A stretch of 64,000 nt of DNA from Persicimonas caeni (GTDB lineage: Bacteria; Myxococcota_A; Bradymonadia; Bradymonadales; Bradymonadaceae), in contig NZ_CP041186.1 of the NCBI RefSeq assembly GCF_006517175.1, positions 1,639,001-1,703,000 on the forward strand. The letters run 5' to 3'. The notes beneath the pieces were generated by a model. That model made no database searches. It was not told the origin of the DNA and saw nothing but the letters and a program-made list of their open reading frames with translations. Positions 1-7,735 of the stretch are shown here, piece by piece. How positions within the stretch are numbered: position 1 is the stretch's first letter; the number at the start of each line of letters is the position of its first letter. The position numbers and the translations under genes are program-made.

Positions 1-116
1 CCGTGCGTTGTCAGCCACTTGCAGAATTGACTGTTACACGCCGGCTATCGGATCGTCTTTCAACCTTTTTAGCCGGAAGGGCTCGCGTTCGAAGCGGTAG
101 TTGGGAGACTGCGGGC

Positions 117-386
117 TCAAGTATCAGACTCGGACGAGCCGGTAGAGAGGTCGAGGGCGACCTTGACGAGCAGCAGCACCAACGCCGTTCCGTGAAAAAA
201 GACGTCGAAGATGTCGAGGGGGCGGGTCAGCTGGCCGTCGGCGAGCATGTTGAACTTCTCCCACAGGTGCGGCTCGGCCCCTGCCGGCCACGGCGCCAAC
301 GCGGTGAGCGCAGCCAAGGGCACCAACCAACGGTAGGAGAGTTCTTCGAAAAAGGCGCGTATGCGGCTGGAGGATTCACTCGCCAT
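117..386 (-). CDS. Small membrane protein (family often labelled 'RND transporter')
   Basis: An 89-residue protein with two hydrophobic stretches, at roughly residues 19-35 and 62-78. Between them is a polar segment containing EPHLWEKFNML and RPLDIFDVFFHG. That arrangement, hydrophobic segment, 'EPHL.EK..ML', then 'RP.DIFD...HG' and a second helix, matches a small conserved proteobacterial membrane protein that databases often call 'RND transporter', although it is far too short to be one. Its function is unknown. It diverges from the SUKH gene with about 50 bp between starts, and no clear Shine-Dalgarno precedes its ATG. Confidence 0.6.
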   Translation of the reverse strand: MASESSSRIRAFFEELSYRWLVPLAALTALAPWPAGAEPHLWEKFNMLADGQLTRPLDIFDVFFHGTALVLLLVKVALDLSTGSSESDT

Positions 387-439
387 GACGGTTGCTCGGC
401 GCAGACGTGGTGTGCACCTTCGATGGACGAGAGTGCACC

Positions 440-955
440 ATGACTTTGACAGTTAAGAGGCCGTCGATGGGAACGCACGAAACAGAAGAAGCCGCTCGCC
501 TCATCCAACGACACTCCGAGCGCGCCGACTTTCGCGGCGGCGCCTCCGATCACGAGATCGCCCGCGCCGAAGACCGGCTCGGGGTGAAGTTTCCGCCCAG
601 CTACCGACGCTTTCTGGAAGATCTCGGGGCCGGCCAGTTCGGCGACCAGACCTTCTTCGGGGTCATCGGCCCGGAGGTCGACAGCATGCTCGACGTCGTC
701 AGCCGTACCCTAGACCAGCGTACCCACGGCAACCTGCCAACTACCCACGTCGTGGTCGCGCCGTACGGCAGCGAAGCCTTTTTTGGCTTCGATTGTGCCG
801 ATCGGCGCTACAACGAAGAGTGTCCGGTCGCAGAGTTTCCGCGGGACTACGGTGATACTCAAGAGCCCAACTATTTCGAGCTCGATTTTGGCAGCTTTTT
901 GCTGGCGCGCATTCGCGATGAACTCGGCGAACGCGGCCAGTTTTTGCATCCCTGA
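440..955 (+). CDS. SMI1/KNR4 (SUKH) family protein
   Basis: A 171-residue protein with the SUKH signature: an N-terminal 'E...AE.RLGVKFPPSYRRFL...GAG' block (about residues 43-67), a 'VVAPYGSEAFFGFD' beta segment, and a C-terminal 'F..FLLARIRDEL' helix. SUKH proteins are often immunity proteins for polymorphic toxins, but many are lone intracellular proteins. No toxin or secretion gene lies next to this one, so an immunity role is only a possibility. ATG 440 is chosen; ATG 467 also fits because the conserved domain begins after it. A still earlier in-frame start at 392 adds residues that look non-homologous. Confidence 0.7.
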   Translation: MTLTVKRPSMGTHETEEAARLIQRHSERADFRGGASDHEIARAEDRLGVKFPPSYRRFLEDLGAGQFGDQTFFGVIGPEVDSMLDVVSRTLDQRTHGNLPTTHVVVAPYGSEAFFGFDCADRRYNEECPVAEFPRDYGDTQEPNYFELDFGSFLLARIRDELGERGQFLHP

Positions 956-965
956 CTAGGGTGCC

Positions 966-1259
966 TTACTGCTGGAAGAATTCGGCGTTCTTCTCGGTGT
1001 AGTCTTCCCACTCCGAGGGGACGTCCCACTCTTCGAAGATCGCCTCGACCGGGCATTCCGGCTCACAGGCACCGCAATCGATGCAGATGTCCGGATCGAT
1101 ATACAGTTGGATGTTGGCCAGCCGCTCGTCGTCCCCGGCGGCTTGAATCTCGCGAATCTCGTCGACCGACAAGGGGCCGTGGATACAGTCGACGGGACAA
1201 ACTTCCACACACGAGGTGTCACAGGTGCCCTGGCAGGGCTCGGCGATGACGAAGGTCAT
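966..1259 (-). CDS. Ferredoxin with 4Fe-4S binding domain
   Basis: A 97-residue ferredoxin. The second half has a complete CIDCGACEPECP cluster motif. The first half has Cys at residues 9, 13, 17, 21 and 25 in 'EPCQGTCDTSCVEVCPVDC'. The spacing C9-x7-C17-x3-C21 resembles the 7Fe FdxA type, but the extra Cys leaves 8Fe possible. The start at 1259 is supported by an AAGGAG site just upstream; the longer in-frame extension is not. It follows a SufR-like Fe-S regulator on the same strand, about 95 bp downstream, which suggests control tied to cluster supply. It would carry electrons in the cytoplasm; its partner is not in the window. Confidence 0.9.
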   Translation of the reverse strand: MTFVIAEPCQGTCDTSCVEVCPVDCIHGPLSVDEIREIQAAGDDERLANIQLYIDPDICIDCGACEPECPVEAIFEEWDVPSEWEDYTEKNAEFFQQ

Positions 1260-1354
1260 GATGGGTCTCCTTGCCAGCAAACAATCGGCGCGTCAAACAG
1301 CGCTGCGTTGACCGGATTGGTCGCACGCTTCTTACGCCCGCGGGACCGCATGCG

Positions 1355-2002
1355 TCAAGTCTCCGCGGCGAGTTCCTTACCGAACTGGTAGACACAGCAC
1401 GGATCGCCGTCGAGGATATATTCGGTGCGTTCGACTTTGCGCCCGCTGAGCTTCTCGAGCAGTTGGATTTCGAGCCGGCACGGCAGGCGGGTGGCCGCCA
1501 CCGCCGAGCGGTACGGACAGTTGCACACCTTGACCTGGGTGCCGTTGGTCTCGCCGTCCATCTCGGGCAGAAAGCCGCGGTCGCTCAGAAAGGCGCCCAG
1601 CGCGTCCATGCGCGCCTGCCAATTGCCGCCGGCGGCGTCGGCCTGAGCCATGACACGTTCGCTGTCCTGACGCCACCGCTGGCGAAAGAAGTCATCGACC
1701 AGGCCCAGGTGACCTTGCTGGATGAGATACTCCACCAGTTCGTGGAGCAACTCACCTTCGAGGCTGGGGTAAAACTCGCGTGCTTCTTCAGTCAGGCTGT
1801 ACATGATCCGCGGGCGACCGCGGCCTTGGCGCTGCTGGCGCCGCTTGACCAACCCGTACTGCTCGAGCAATTGCAGGTGTTGTCGAATGGTCGTCTTGGC
1901 CAGGTCCAGCTCGTCAACTGCGTCGTCGACGGAGATTTCCCCCTCGACTTTCATCATGTCGATCAGCGCTGCTTTGGCCTCAGAGAGTAGGCTCTTCTTC
2001 AT
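1355..2002 (-). CDS. SufR-like HTH regulator with Fe-S cysteines
   Basis: A 215-residue regulator. An N-terminal winged helix (about residues 10-70) contains 'AKTTIRQHLQLLEQYGLVKRR', followed by a beta-wing 'GRGRPRIMYSLT'. The C-terminal region carries Cys160, 162, 175, 202 and 203. C162-x12-C175 matches the first gap in the SufR cluster motif (C-x12-C-x13-C-x14-C), so it probably binds an Fe-S cluster and reports on Fe-S or redox status. The start is set by GGGAG six bases before ATG 2002; an upstream TTG lacks a site. It probably controls the ferredoxin downstream and itself. Distinguishing SufR proper from a paralogue needs a phylogeny. Confidence 0.8.
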   Translation of the reverse strand: MKKSLLSEAKAALIDMMKVEGEISVDDAVDELDLAKTTIRQHLQLLEQYGLVKRRQQRQGRGRPRIMYSLTEEAREFYPSLEGELLHELVEYLIQQGHLGLVDDFFRQRWRQDSERVMAQADAAGGNWQARMDALGAFLSDRGFLPEMDGETNGTQVKVCNCPYRSAVAATRLPCRLEIQLLEKLSGRKVERTEYILDGDPCCVYQFGKELAAET

Positions 2003-2219
2003 CAGCTGCTCCCAAGAGCGTATATGCGTACTGAGTCGCGCGTGCGACCCGACACTTGTGTTGGCCGTGTCCGACAAGCTATTTGACCGGACGGTTCGAG
2101 CACAAGCGCCCTAAAGTTGCTCATAAACTACACGAGCAGCGGGTCGAGGTGAAGGCGTTTGTTCAATACGCGTTGAAATAAGTTTCAGCAAAGCTCATGA
2201 ACAGCTCGGAAAGCCTCGC

Positions 2220-3629
2220 TCAAACGGTTTTAGAGTAACTCCGCGGGCCGTCTTGACCCGCTTTGAGATAGCCGTCGAACTTCATCGCAATGTTACGAAT
2301 AAATAACCTCCCCGTTTCAGTAATCTCGAGGCGGTCGGGATGGCGACGCACCAAGCCGTCTTCCTCGAGCTCGTCCAAGCTGGCGATGTCCTCGGCGAAA
2401 TACGAGGCAAAGTCGATGTCCATCTGCTCGGACATCGCCGCGTAGTCGACCTGGGCGCGACACATAACCTCCATGATAGCCTGGCGGCGAATCTGGTCCT
2501 CCTCGGAGAGGATCACGCCGCGATAAGCGGGCCCCTGCCCCGCCTGAAGCGCCTGCCCGTAGTCGTCGAGACCTTTGTAATTTTGAAAATACATATCTTC
2601 GGACTGCGAGATGGCCGACATGCCATAGGCCATGATCTCGGTGCCGCCCCAGGTGCTGTAGCCTTGGAAATTGCGCTGCAGCTTGCCGGTGCGCTGGGCG
2701 ACGGCGAGTTCGTCGTCGGGACGAGCGAAGTGATCCATGCCGATATAGACATAGCCTTCGGCACACAGCCGCTCGATGACCAGCTTGAGCAGTTGCAATT
2801 TGGTATCGGCCGAGGGAAGGCCCGTCTTCTCCAGGTGTTTTTGGGCGGGATTGACCCACGGCACGTGCGCATAGCTGTAGATCGCAAACCGGTCGGGGTC
2901 GAGTTCGAGCACATCGTCGATAGTGCGCTCGAACGACTCCAAGGTCTGGTGCGGCAGTCCGTAGATCAGGTCGACGTTGATCGAGTTGATCCCGGTGGCT
3001 CGAAGCCACGAGACCGTCTGGCGGTTCTGGTCCATCGGCTGGATGCGGTTGATCGCCTGCTGGACCTCAGGGTTGCTGTCTTGAATGCCCAGTGAGGCGC
3101 GGTTGAAACCGATCTCAGCCAGCGCTTTGGCCTTGGCCGGGTCGAATTCGCGCGGGTCGATCTCGACGCTGATCTCGGCGTGCCGGTCGAAGTCGAAGTG
3201 CTCGTGGATGCGCTCGCCGAGCAGGCGGATCTCGTCGGCACTCAAGAAGGTCGGGGTGCCCCCACCAAAGTGCATCTGCACGACCGGGCGCCCCGCGGTA
3301 ATCTCGTCGCGCAACGACATCTCGCGCTCGAGCAACTCCAGATAGTCGCGACTCTTGCTGCGATCGCCGGTGATGACCTTGGTGCATGCGCAGTACCAGC
3401 ACAGCCGTCGACAGAACGGCAGGTGGAAATACAGCGACATCGGCCGGCTGCGATCGAGTTGCTCGACGAGGCGCCGACGCACGGTGGCCGCGTCGACCTG
3501 TTCATCAAAATGCAACGCCGTGGGATACGACGTGTAGCGCGGGCCGGCGACGTTGTATTTTTTGAGCAGGTCGATATCGACGACGAATTGCTCACGATCG
3601 GTTTGAGTTTGGGCAGTCTGTTGGGACAT
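2220..3629 (-). CDS. hemN: Oxygen-independent coproporphyrinogen III oxidase HemN
   Basis: A 469-residue radical SAM enzyme that decarboxylates coproporphyrinogen III to protoporphyrinogen IX without oxygen, in haem synthesis. The signature 'CRRLCWYCAC' gives the CxxxCxxC SAM cluster plus the extra HemN Cys. The N-terminal 'YNVAGPRYTSYPTA' and 'GGGTPTFLS', 'SLGIQDSNPEVQQAINRIQ' and 'GIGMDHFA'-like blocks are typical, and the length matches HemN (about 455-470). ATG 3629 follows GGAGAAGT; a long upstream extension in the same frame contains no homologous sequence. It is transcribed away from the membrane protein at 3938, with a 308 bp gap between them. Confidence 0.95.
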   Translation of the reverse strand: MSQQTAQTQTDREQFVVDIDLLKKYNVAGPRYTSYPTALHFDEQVDAATVRRRLVEQLDRSRPMSLYFHLPFCRRLCWYCACTKVITGDRSKSRDYLELLEREMSLRDEITAGRPVVQMHFGGGTPTFLSADEIRLLGERIHEHFDFDRHAEISVEIDPREFDPAKAKALAEIGFNRASLGIQDSNPEVQQAINRIQPMDQNRQTVSWLRATGINSINVDLIYGLPHQTLESFERTIDDVLELDPDRFAIYSYAHVPWVNPAQKHLEKTGLPSADTKLQLLKLVIERLCAEGYVYIGMDHFARPDDELAVAQRTGKLQRNFQGYSTWGGTEIMAYGMSAISQSEDMYFQNYKGLDDYGQALQAGQGPAYRGVILSEEDQIRRQAIMEVMCRAQVDYAAMSEQMDIDFASYFAEDIASLDELEEDGLVRRHPDRLEITETGRLFIRNIAMKFDGYLKAGQDGPRSYSKTV

Positions 3630-3937
3630 CACTTCTCCAATGGGCGGATGCTGCAGGCCGGCAAAACCCGGCCACAAGTCTGACCCACACTTGTGATGCA
3701 AGAATGCGACCGAGAGTTCCAAATATACGTAATTTAAAGTGAATATACTGTATGCGCGCCCCAGCCGCGCGCAAAACCTGCGCATCAACTCGCCACCCAC
3801 GCATATTTTGCGCACCGATCCTTCTCCGATCGCCAGCAGGGCCATATGGAACGCCCTTTGCTTAAAAGCCACCACAGGCGACGATAATCCCGTCGGCGCC
3901 GACTGCCCGGGCACGCCACCGACTCAATCGGAGCACT
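3630..3937. promoter_or_regulatory. Divergent intergenic region between hemN and the membrane protein gene
   Basis: A 308 bp gap between divergent genes, so it should hold promoters in both directions. The segment around 3708-3750 is markedly AT-rich compared with its surroundings (for example AATTTAAAGTGAATATACTG) and is the likeliest promoter core. I find no convincing FNR-type palindrome, which would be expected for anaerobic control of hemN. Confidence 0.4.
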
Positions 3938-5287
3938 ATGGACCCGCGTACGACCCATCGATGGTCCAAATATTGGATCTTAGCGCTCGGCTGCTTCGTG
4001 CTCGCCGCACTTGCAGGCACGGCGTTCCGCGTCGGCTTTACCACCGGCGCGCTGCCCTTCGAGCTGGCCTTCGACAACGTGCGTCGGGCTCACTCCCACC
4101 TGATGTTCTTCAGTTGGGTCACCCCAGCGTTGATGGCGCTGATGGTCTCGAGACTCGACCGGCGGTTGCGCGAAGGGTTCGGCCGCCCCATGGAGTGGGT
4201 GCTCGGCGCGAACCTGGTGCTCGGGCTTTGCAGCTTCCTTCCATTCGCCCTCGACGGCTACAAAACCACGGGCGTGCTCGGCGTCGAGATGCCGCTGTCG
4301 ATCATCTTCTCGACCGCCTCGATGTTCGCCTGGTACGCGTTCGCCTGGTTGTATTGGAAGCGAACGCGCGCGCTCAGACGCGACACGACGCTGGCGCTGT
4401 GGGACGTCGCCGTGGTCGCCCTCGTGGTCAGCTCCATCGGCGCCTGGGCACGTGGGGCGCTGATGGGCATGGGGGTCGAAGACGTGTTCCTGACCGACGG
4501 GGCCGTGCACTTCTTCCTGGGCCTCTTCTCGGACGGCTGGCTGGGCATTGCCCTGTTGGGGCTGGTCCACGATCACCTCGGCGTCGAGATGAGGGGCAAA
4601 CGTGGCTGGCTGACCTGGTTGATCGTCGCCGGGCTTCCGATCACGTTCTTGCTGGGAATGCGCTCGGCGATCGTACCGCACGAGTTGCGCCAAATGGCAG
4701 CCCTCGGCGGGTTGATGGTCGGGGTCGGCTTCGTGGGCCACACCGTAGTATTGTGGCGCGCGCGTCGTGCAAGAAGCGGATTGTGGCGGATGGTGCTCGT
4801 CTTTTTGGGCTTGAAAGGCCTCGCCCAGATGCTGTTTATTGTGCCCGCGGTGGCTGCCTGGGCCGAGACGGCCGGGCTGCGCATCATGTACCTGCACGTC
4901 CTCTTTCTGGGCGCCGTCAGCCTGGGCTTGGTCGAGTCGGCCAGGCGAACCTGGGGGAATGTGCGCCCGCGGCACAGCCGTTGGATGCAGGCGGCCGTGG
5001 TCGGCCTGCTGGTGACCATGCTGCCGACCACCGGCCTGTGGCCGCCGCAACTTCTGGGGGCGTATCGCCTCTGGATTGCCGCCGTGGGCAGTCTGCTGCC
5101 GATAGCCGCGGCCGTCTGGATCTTGGCGGCGCAACCCAAGCTATTGTCGACGCGCCCGAGGAACGCCCGTGCTCAACCAACTGACGAAAAAACTCGCCGG
5201 TCACCTCTGGACGATCACACCCACGGTGCGTCATCGCATCTTGCCGCGTCGAGCTCCGAAAGCTCGGGCGTGGTCCCACACTCTTGA
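3938..5287 (+). CDS. Polytopic membrane protein with conserved histidines
   Basis: A 449-residue protein with about twelve hydrophobic segments. Histidines sit inside or at the ends of helices: H52 and H54 in 'RRAHSHLMFFSWVTPALM', H191 in 'DGAVHFFLGLFSDGW', H211 and H213, and H320 in 'IMYLHVLFLGAVSLG'. The 'HSHL...W' helix resembles the haem-ligand helix of haem-copper-oxidase-like and NnrS-like proteins, so haem or metal binding is plausible but not shown. The last 40 residues or so are hydrophilic, low in complexity, and overlap the next gene by 119 bp in another frame. Its place opposite hemN is suggestive. Function unassigned. Confidence 0.75.
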   Translation: MDPRTTHRWSKYWILALGCFVLAALAGTAFRVGFTTGALPFELAFDNVRRAHSHLMFFSWVTPALMALMVSRLDRRLREGFGRPMEWVLGANLVLGLCSFLPFALDGYKTTGVLGVEMPLSIIFSTASMFAWYAFAWLYWKRTRALRRDTTLALWDVAVVALVVSSIGAWARGALMGMGVEDVFLTDGAVHFFLGLFSDGWLGIALLGLVHDHLGVEMRGKRGWLTWLIVAGLPITFLLGMRSAIVPHELRQMAALGGLMVGVGFVGHTVVLWRARRARSGLWRMVLVFLGLKGLAQMLFIVPAVAAWAETAGLRIMYLHVLFLGAVSLGLVESARRTWGNVRPRHSRWMQAAVVGLLVTMLPTTGLWPPQLLGAYRLWIAAVGSLLPIAAAVWILAAQPKLLSTRPRNARAQPTDEKTRRSPLDDHTHGASSHLAASSSESSGVVPHS

Positions 5288-6128
5288 CGATCCTGCGGTG
5301 GGGCCGATCGAACTGCACGGCCTCTATCGGCGGCGGCCCGGCAGCGACACGCTGGTCACGATCGTCCACGGGTTGGGCGGGCACTGCGACAGCGCCTATG
5401 CCATCGACGCGGCCATCGCGGTCGAGCAGGCCGGCTTTTCCTGCTTGCGCCTCTGCCTTCGCGGCGCGCAGGGTAGCGGCGAAGACTTCTACCATGCCGG
5501 GCTGACCGACGATCTGCGCGCCGCGCTCTCCGACGCTGACTTCGAGCGCTACGATCATCTCCTGGTCATCGGATTCTCACTCGGCGGGCACGTCGCGCTG
5601 CGCACTGCGGTCGAAGGCGCCGACGCACGCCTGCGCGCGGTGGCTGCGGTCTGTCCGCCGCTCGATCTGGGGGCCGTGCAGCGGTGGCTCGACGCGCCGG
5701 CGCGCAAGGTCTACCGCGAATATATCCTGCGCGAGTTGCGCGACATGTACGCCCACGTCGACCGCCGCGGGCGCGCGCCCACCCCGCTGGAGCGGGTGCG
5801 CCAGGTGCGTACGCTGCGCGAGTGGGACGCCCTGACGGTGGCTCCGCGCTACGGCTTCGCGGGACCCGACGACTACTACCGTCAGATGAGCGTGGGCCCG
5901 CGTCTGGGCACGCTCCAGATCCCCGCGTTGCTGGTGGCCAGTCACCACGACCCGATGATTCCAGCCGGCAGCATCGAGCCCCTGGTGCGCCAGGCGCCCC
6001 AGCTCCTCGAGCTTTGCTGGGTCGACGACGGCGGTCATGTCTTTTTTCCCGCGGCACTCGACGCCGGGCTCGGCCAGGCCCGCGGAGTTGTTCCTCAGGC
6101 GCTGGAATGGCTTGTCACTCACCGGTGA
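5169..6128 (+). CDS. Alpha/beta hydrolase, YheT/ABHD family
   Basis: A 319-residue hydrolase of the YheT type. 'VTIVHGLGGHCDSAY' forms the oxyanion region, 'LVIGFSLGGHVALR' holds the nucleophile Ser, 'ALLVASHHDPMIP' supplies the acid, and 'DDGGHVFFP' the catalytic His. The family includes esterases of uncertain natural substrate. The GTG start at 5169 is preceded by GAGGA nine bases upstream, and residues 1-40 look family-like. That puts the start well inside the 3' end of the membrane protein gene, so the two are probably translationally linked. Confidence 0.85.
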   Translation: MLNQLTKKLAGHLWTITPTVRHRILPRRAPKARAWSHTLDDPAVGPIELHGLYRRRPGSDTLVTIVHGLGGHCDSAYAIDAAIAVEQAGFSCLRLCLRGAQGSGEDFYHAGLTDDLRAALSDADFERYDHLLVIGFSLGGHVALRTAVEGADARLRAVAAVCPPLDLGAVQRWLDAPARKVYREYILRELRDMYAHVDRRGRAPTPLERVRQVRTLREWDALTVAPRYGFAGPDDYYRQMSVGPRLGTLQIPALLVASHHDPMIPAGSIEPLVRQAPQLLELCWVDDGGHVFFPAALDAGLGQARGVVPQALEWLVTHR

Positions 6129-6439
6129 CAATCGCTGCCAAATCGCGAACCCGACCTTTTTAATCTGCAAACCACGTGTTAAACGTGCTAAACATGCCTC
6201 TCGAGACGTGTTCGTGACACGCATCTCGACGAAGCATTTCTGCATCTCAGGCACGGCACTTTGCCGCCGATGACTGCAACACAATCCGGTCCCAAGCAAC
6301 GTTTGTAGGAAGCTCCCACCCACACGTACCGTCAAACACGCATTTTGTTACGTAAAGTCGACGGCACAAACAAGGGTCTTAGGTTTAGAGTGGCGACCTA
6401 TTGAGGATGGACCGCGCTTTCTGCCGCGAGTTGAGCACC
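6129..6439. other. Gene-free region before the HTH gene
   Basis: About 310 bp with no supportable gene. It is richer in A and T than the neighbouring genes, especially 6150-6240 and 6330-6390, and probably contains the promoter of the HTH regulator. I see no clear hairpin or operator. Confidence 0.4.
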
Positions 6440-6703
6440 ATGGCTGACACACGTGACGAAAAACCCAACCCGATCTCCTGCGGCCGGCGCCTTGTCGGCG
6501 GCAATATCCGGCGCTTGAGGCTCGAGCGTGATATGTCTCAGGAGGACCTTGCCTTCGAAGCAGGGATCAACCGCGCCTATCTGTCGACGGTCGAAAACGG
6601 CAAACGCAATATCTCCATCGACAATATTATCGCGGTCGCCAACGCTCTGACGGTGGATCCGCGCGAACTCCTTCGGCCCTTGGACCAGGCCAGCAAAGGC
6701 TGA
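6440..6703 (+). CDS. XRE-family HTH transcriptional regulator
   Basis: An 87-residue protein that is essentially one cro/cI-type HTH domain: 'GGNIRRLRLERDMSQEDLAFEAGINRAYLSTVENGKRNISIDNIIAVANAL'. The end 'PRELLRPL' is typical of short XRE regulators related to the SinR and restriction-controller group. There is no C-terminal sensor domain. The start is uncertain: ATG 6440 is preferred, while ATG 6407 and TTG 6401 lie in frame upstream with poorly placed Shine-Dalgarno sequences. It stands alone, with no restriction or prophage gene nearby, so its targets are unknown. Confidence 0.8.
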   Translation: MADTRDEKPNPISCGRRLVGGNIRRLRLERDMSQEDLAFEAGINRAYLSTVENGKRNISIDNIIAVANALTVDPRELLRPLDQASKG

Positions 6704-6831
6704 GCGCCATTTCTGCACGACCTGTGAATGTGAGCCCGGCATCGTCGGTTATACGATGACGTTGGTTGACCTCGCGCCTCGAACACCGTAGCTAGCGAGG
6801 CATCACATTGCTTTTTGCATCAGGAGTGCCG

Positions 6832-7689
6832 ATGACCGCCCAACCCCAACAAGATCACACCGTCCGCGCGATGACCGACAAAGACGGCTTTCGCGCCATC
6901 GCCATCCGCAGCACCGACACGGTGCGCCGAGCCATCGAAACTCAGGGGGTCAGCGGCGACGTGGCCCGCATGTATGCCGAGTTGTTGACCGGCGCCGTGC
7001 TCATCCGAGAGACGATGGCCCCCAAGATGCGCGTACAGGTGATCCTCAAGCGCACCGAGGGCGGCAGCATGGTCGCCGACTCGCATCCCGATGGCATGAC
7101 CCGTGGGCTGGTCAATCTGCGCGGCAATACCCAGATCGAGTTGGGTGACAAAACCCACCTGCAGATCATCCGAGAGCTGCCCAATGGCGAGTTGCATCAA
7201 GGGGTCGTCGCCACCACACCCGAGCACGGGTTGTCGGCGTCGTTGACCACCTACATGCTTCGCTCCGAGCAGGTCGAGGGCGCCATCGGCGTGGGCTGCA
7301 AGCTCGACGGCGACGAGGTCGTCGCGGCCGGCGGCTACATCGTCCAGCATATGCCCAAAGCGGACCTGATGGCGCTCGTGCGCGTCACCGACCACCTCGA
7401 GCAGCTCGGCCACACCGAAGATTTGTTGGTGGAGGTCGACGCCGATCCGAAGGCCCTCCTCGACCGCATGCTCGAAGGCATCGACTACGACGTGCTCCAA
7501 GAGGACGAGGTCCACTTCGGCTGCAATTGCAGCAGCGAGCGCTTCCTGAGCTCGCTGGCAACGCTCGGCCGCTCCGACCTCGAAGAGCTCGTCGAAGACG
7601 ACGAGCCCCTCGATATCACATGCGATTATTGCGCAGAGAAATACCGCATCAGCACCGTGCGCGTGCGCTCGTTGCTCGATGCGGTATAA
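6832..7689 (+). CDS. hslO: Redox-regulated chaperone Hsp33
   Basis: A 285-residue Hsp33. The N-terminal fold has 'LLTGAVLIRETMAPKMRVQVILK', matching the Hsp33 core, with 'GGSMVADSHPDGMTRGLV' following. The C-terminal zinc site has the family's CxC and CxxC pairs in 'FGCNCSSERF' and 'ITCDYCAEKY'. On oxidation these Cys release zinc and the protein becomes an active holdase in the cytoplasm. ATG 6832 follows AGGAG; the earlier in-frame TTG does not. It converges with the RapA-like gene, leaving 46 bp between stops. Confidence 0.95.
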   Translation: MTAQPQQDHTVRAMTDKDGFRAIAIRSTDTVRRAIETQGVSGDVARMYAELLTGAVLIRETMAPKMRVQVILKRTEGGSMVADSHPDGMTRGLVNLRGNTQIELGDKTHLQIIRELPNGELHQGVVATTPEHGLSASLTTYMLRSEQVEGAIGVGCKLDGDEVVAAGGYIVQHMPKADLMALVRVTDHLEQLGHTEDLLVEVDADPKALLDRMLEGIDYDVLQEDEVHFGCNCSSERFLSSLATLGRSDLEELVEDDEPLDITCDYCAEKYRISTVRVRSLLDAV

Positions 7690-7735
7690 ATGTGGGGCGT
7701 GTGGGGCGAGCGCGTCATGCACTCGCACCGACTGA

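Noticed and set aside
440-955. Toxin-immunity module
   Set aside because: SUKH proteins often act as immunity proteins, but no toxin, RHS or secretion gene lies nearby.
3739-5184. 481-residue plus-strand ORF in another frame of the membrane protein gene
   Set aside because: Arg-rich shadow translation; the 3938 frame has coherent membrane helices.
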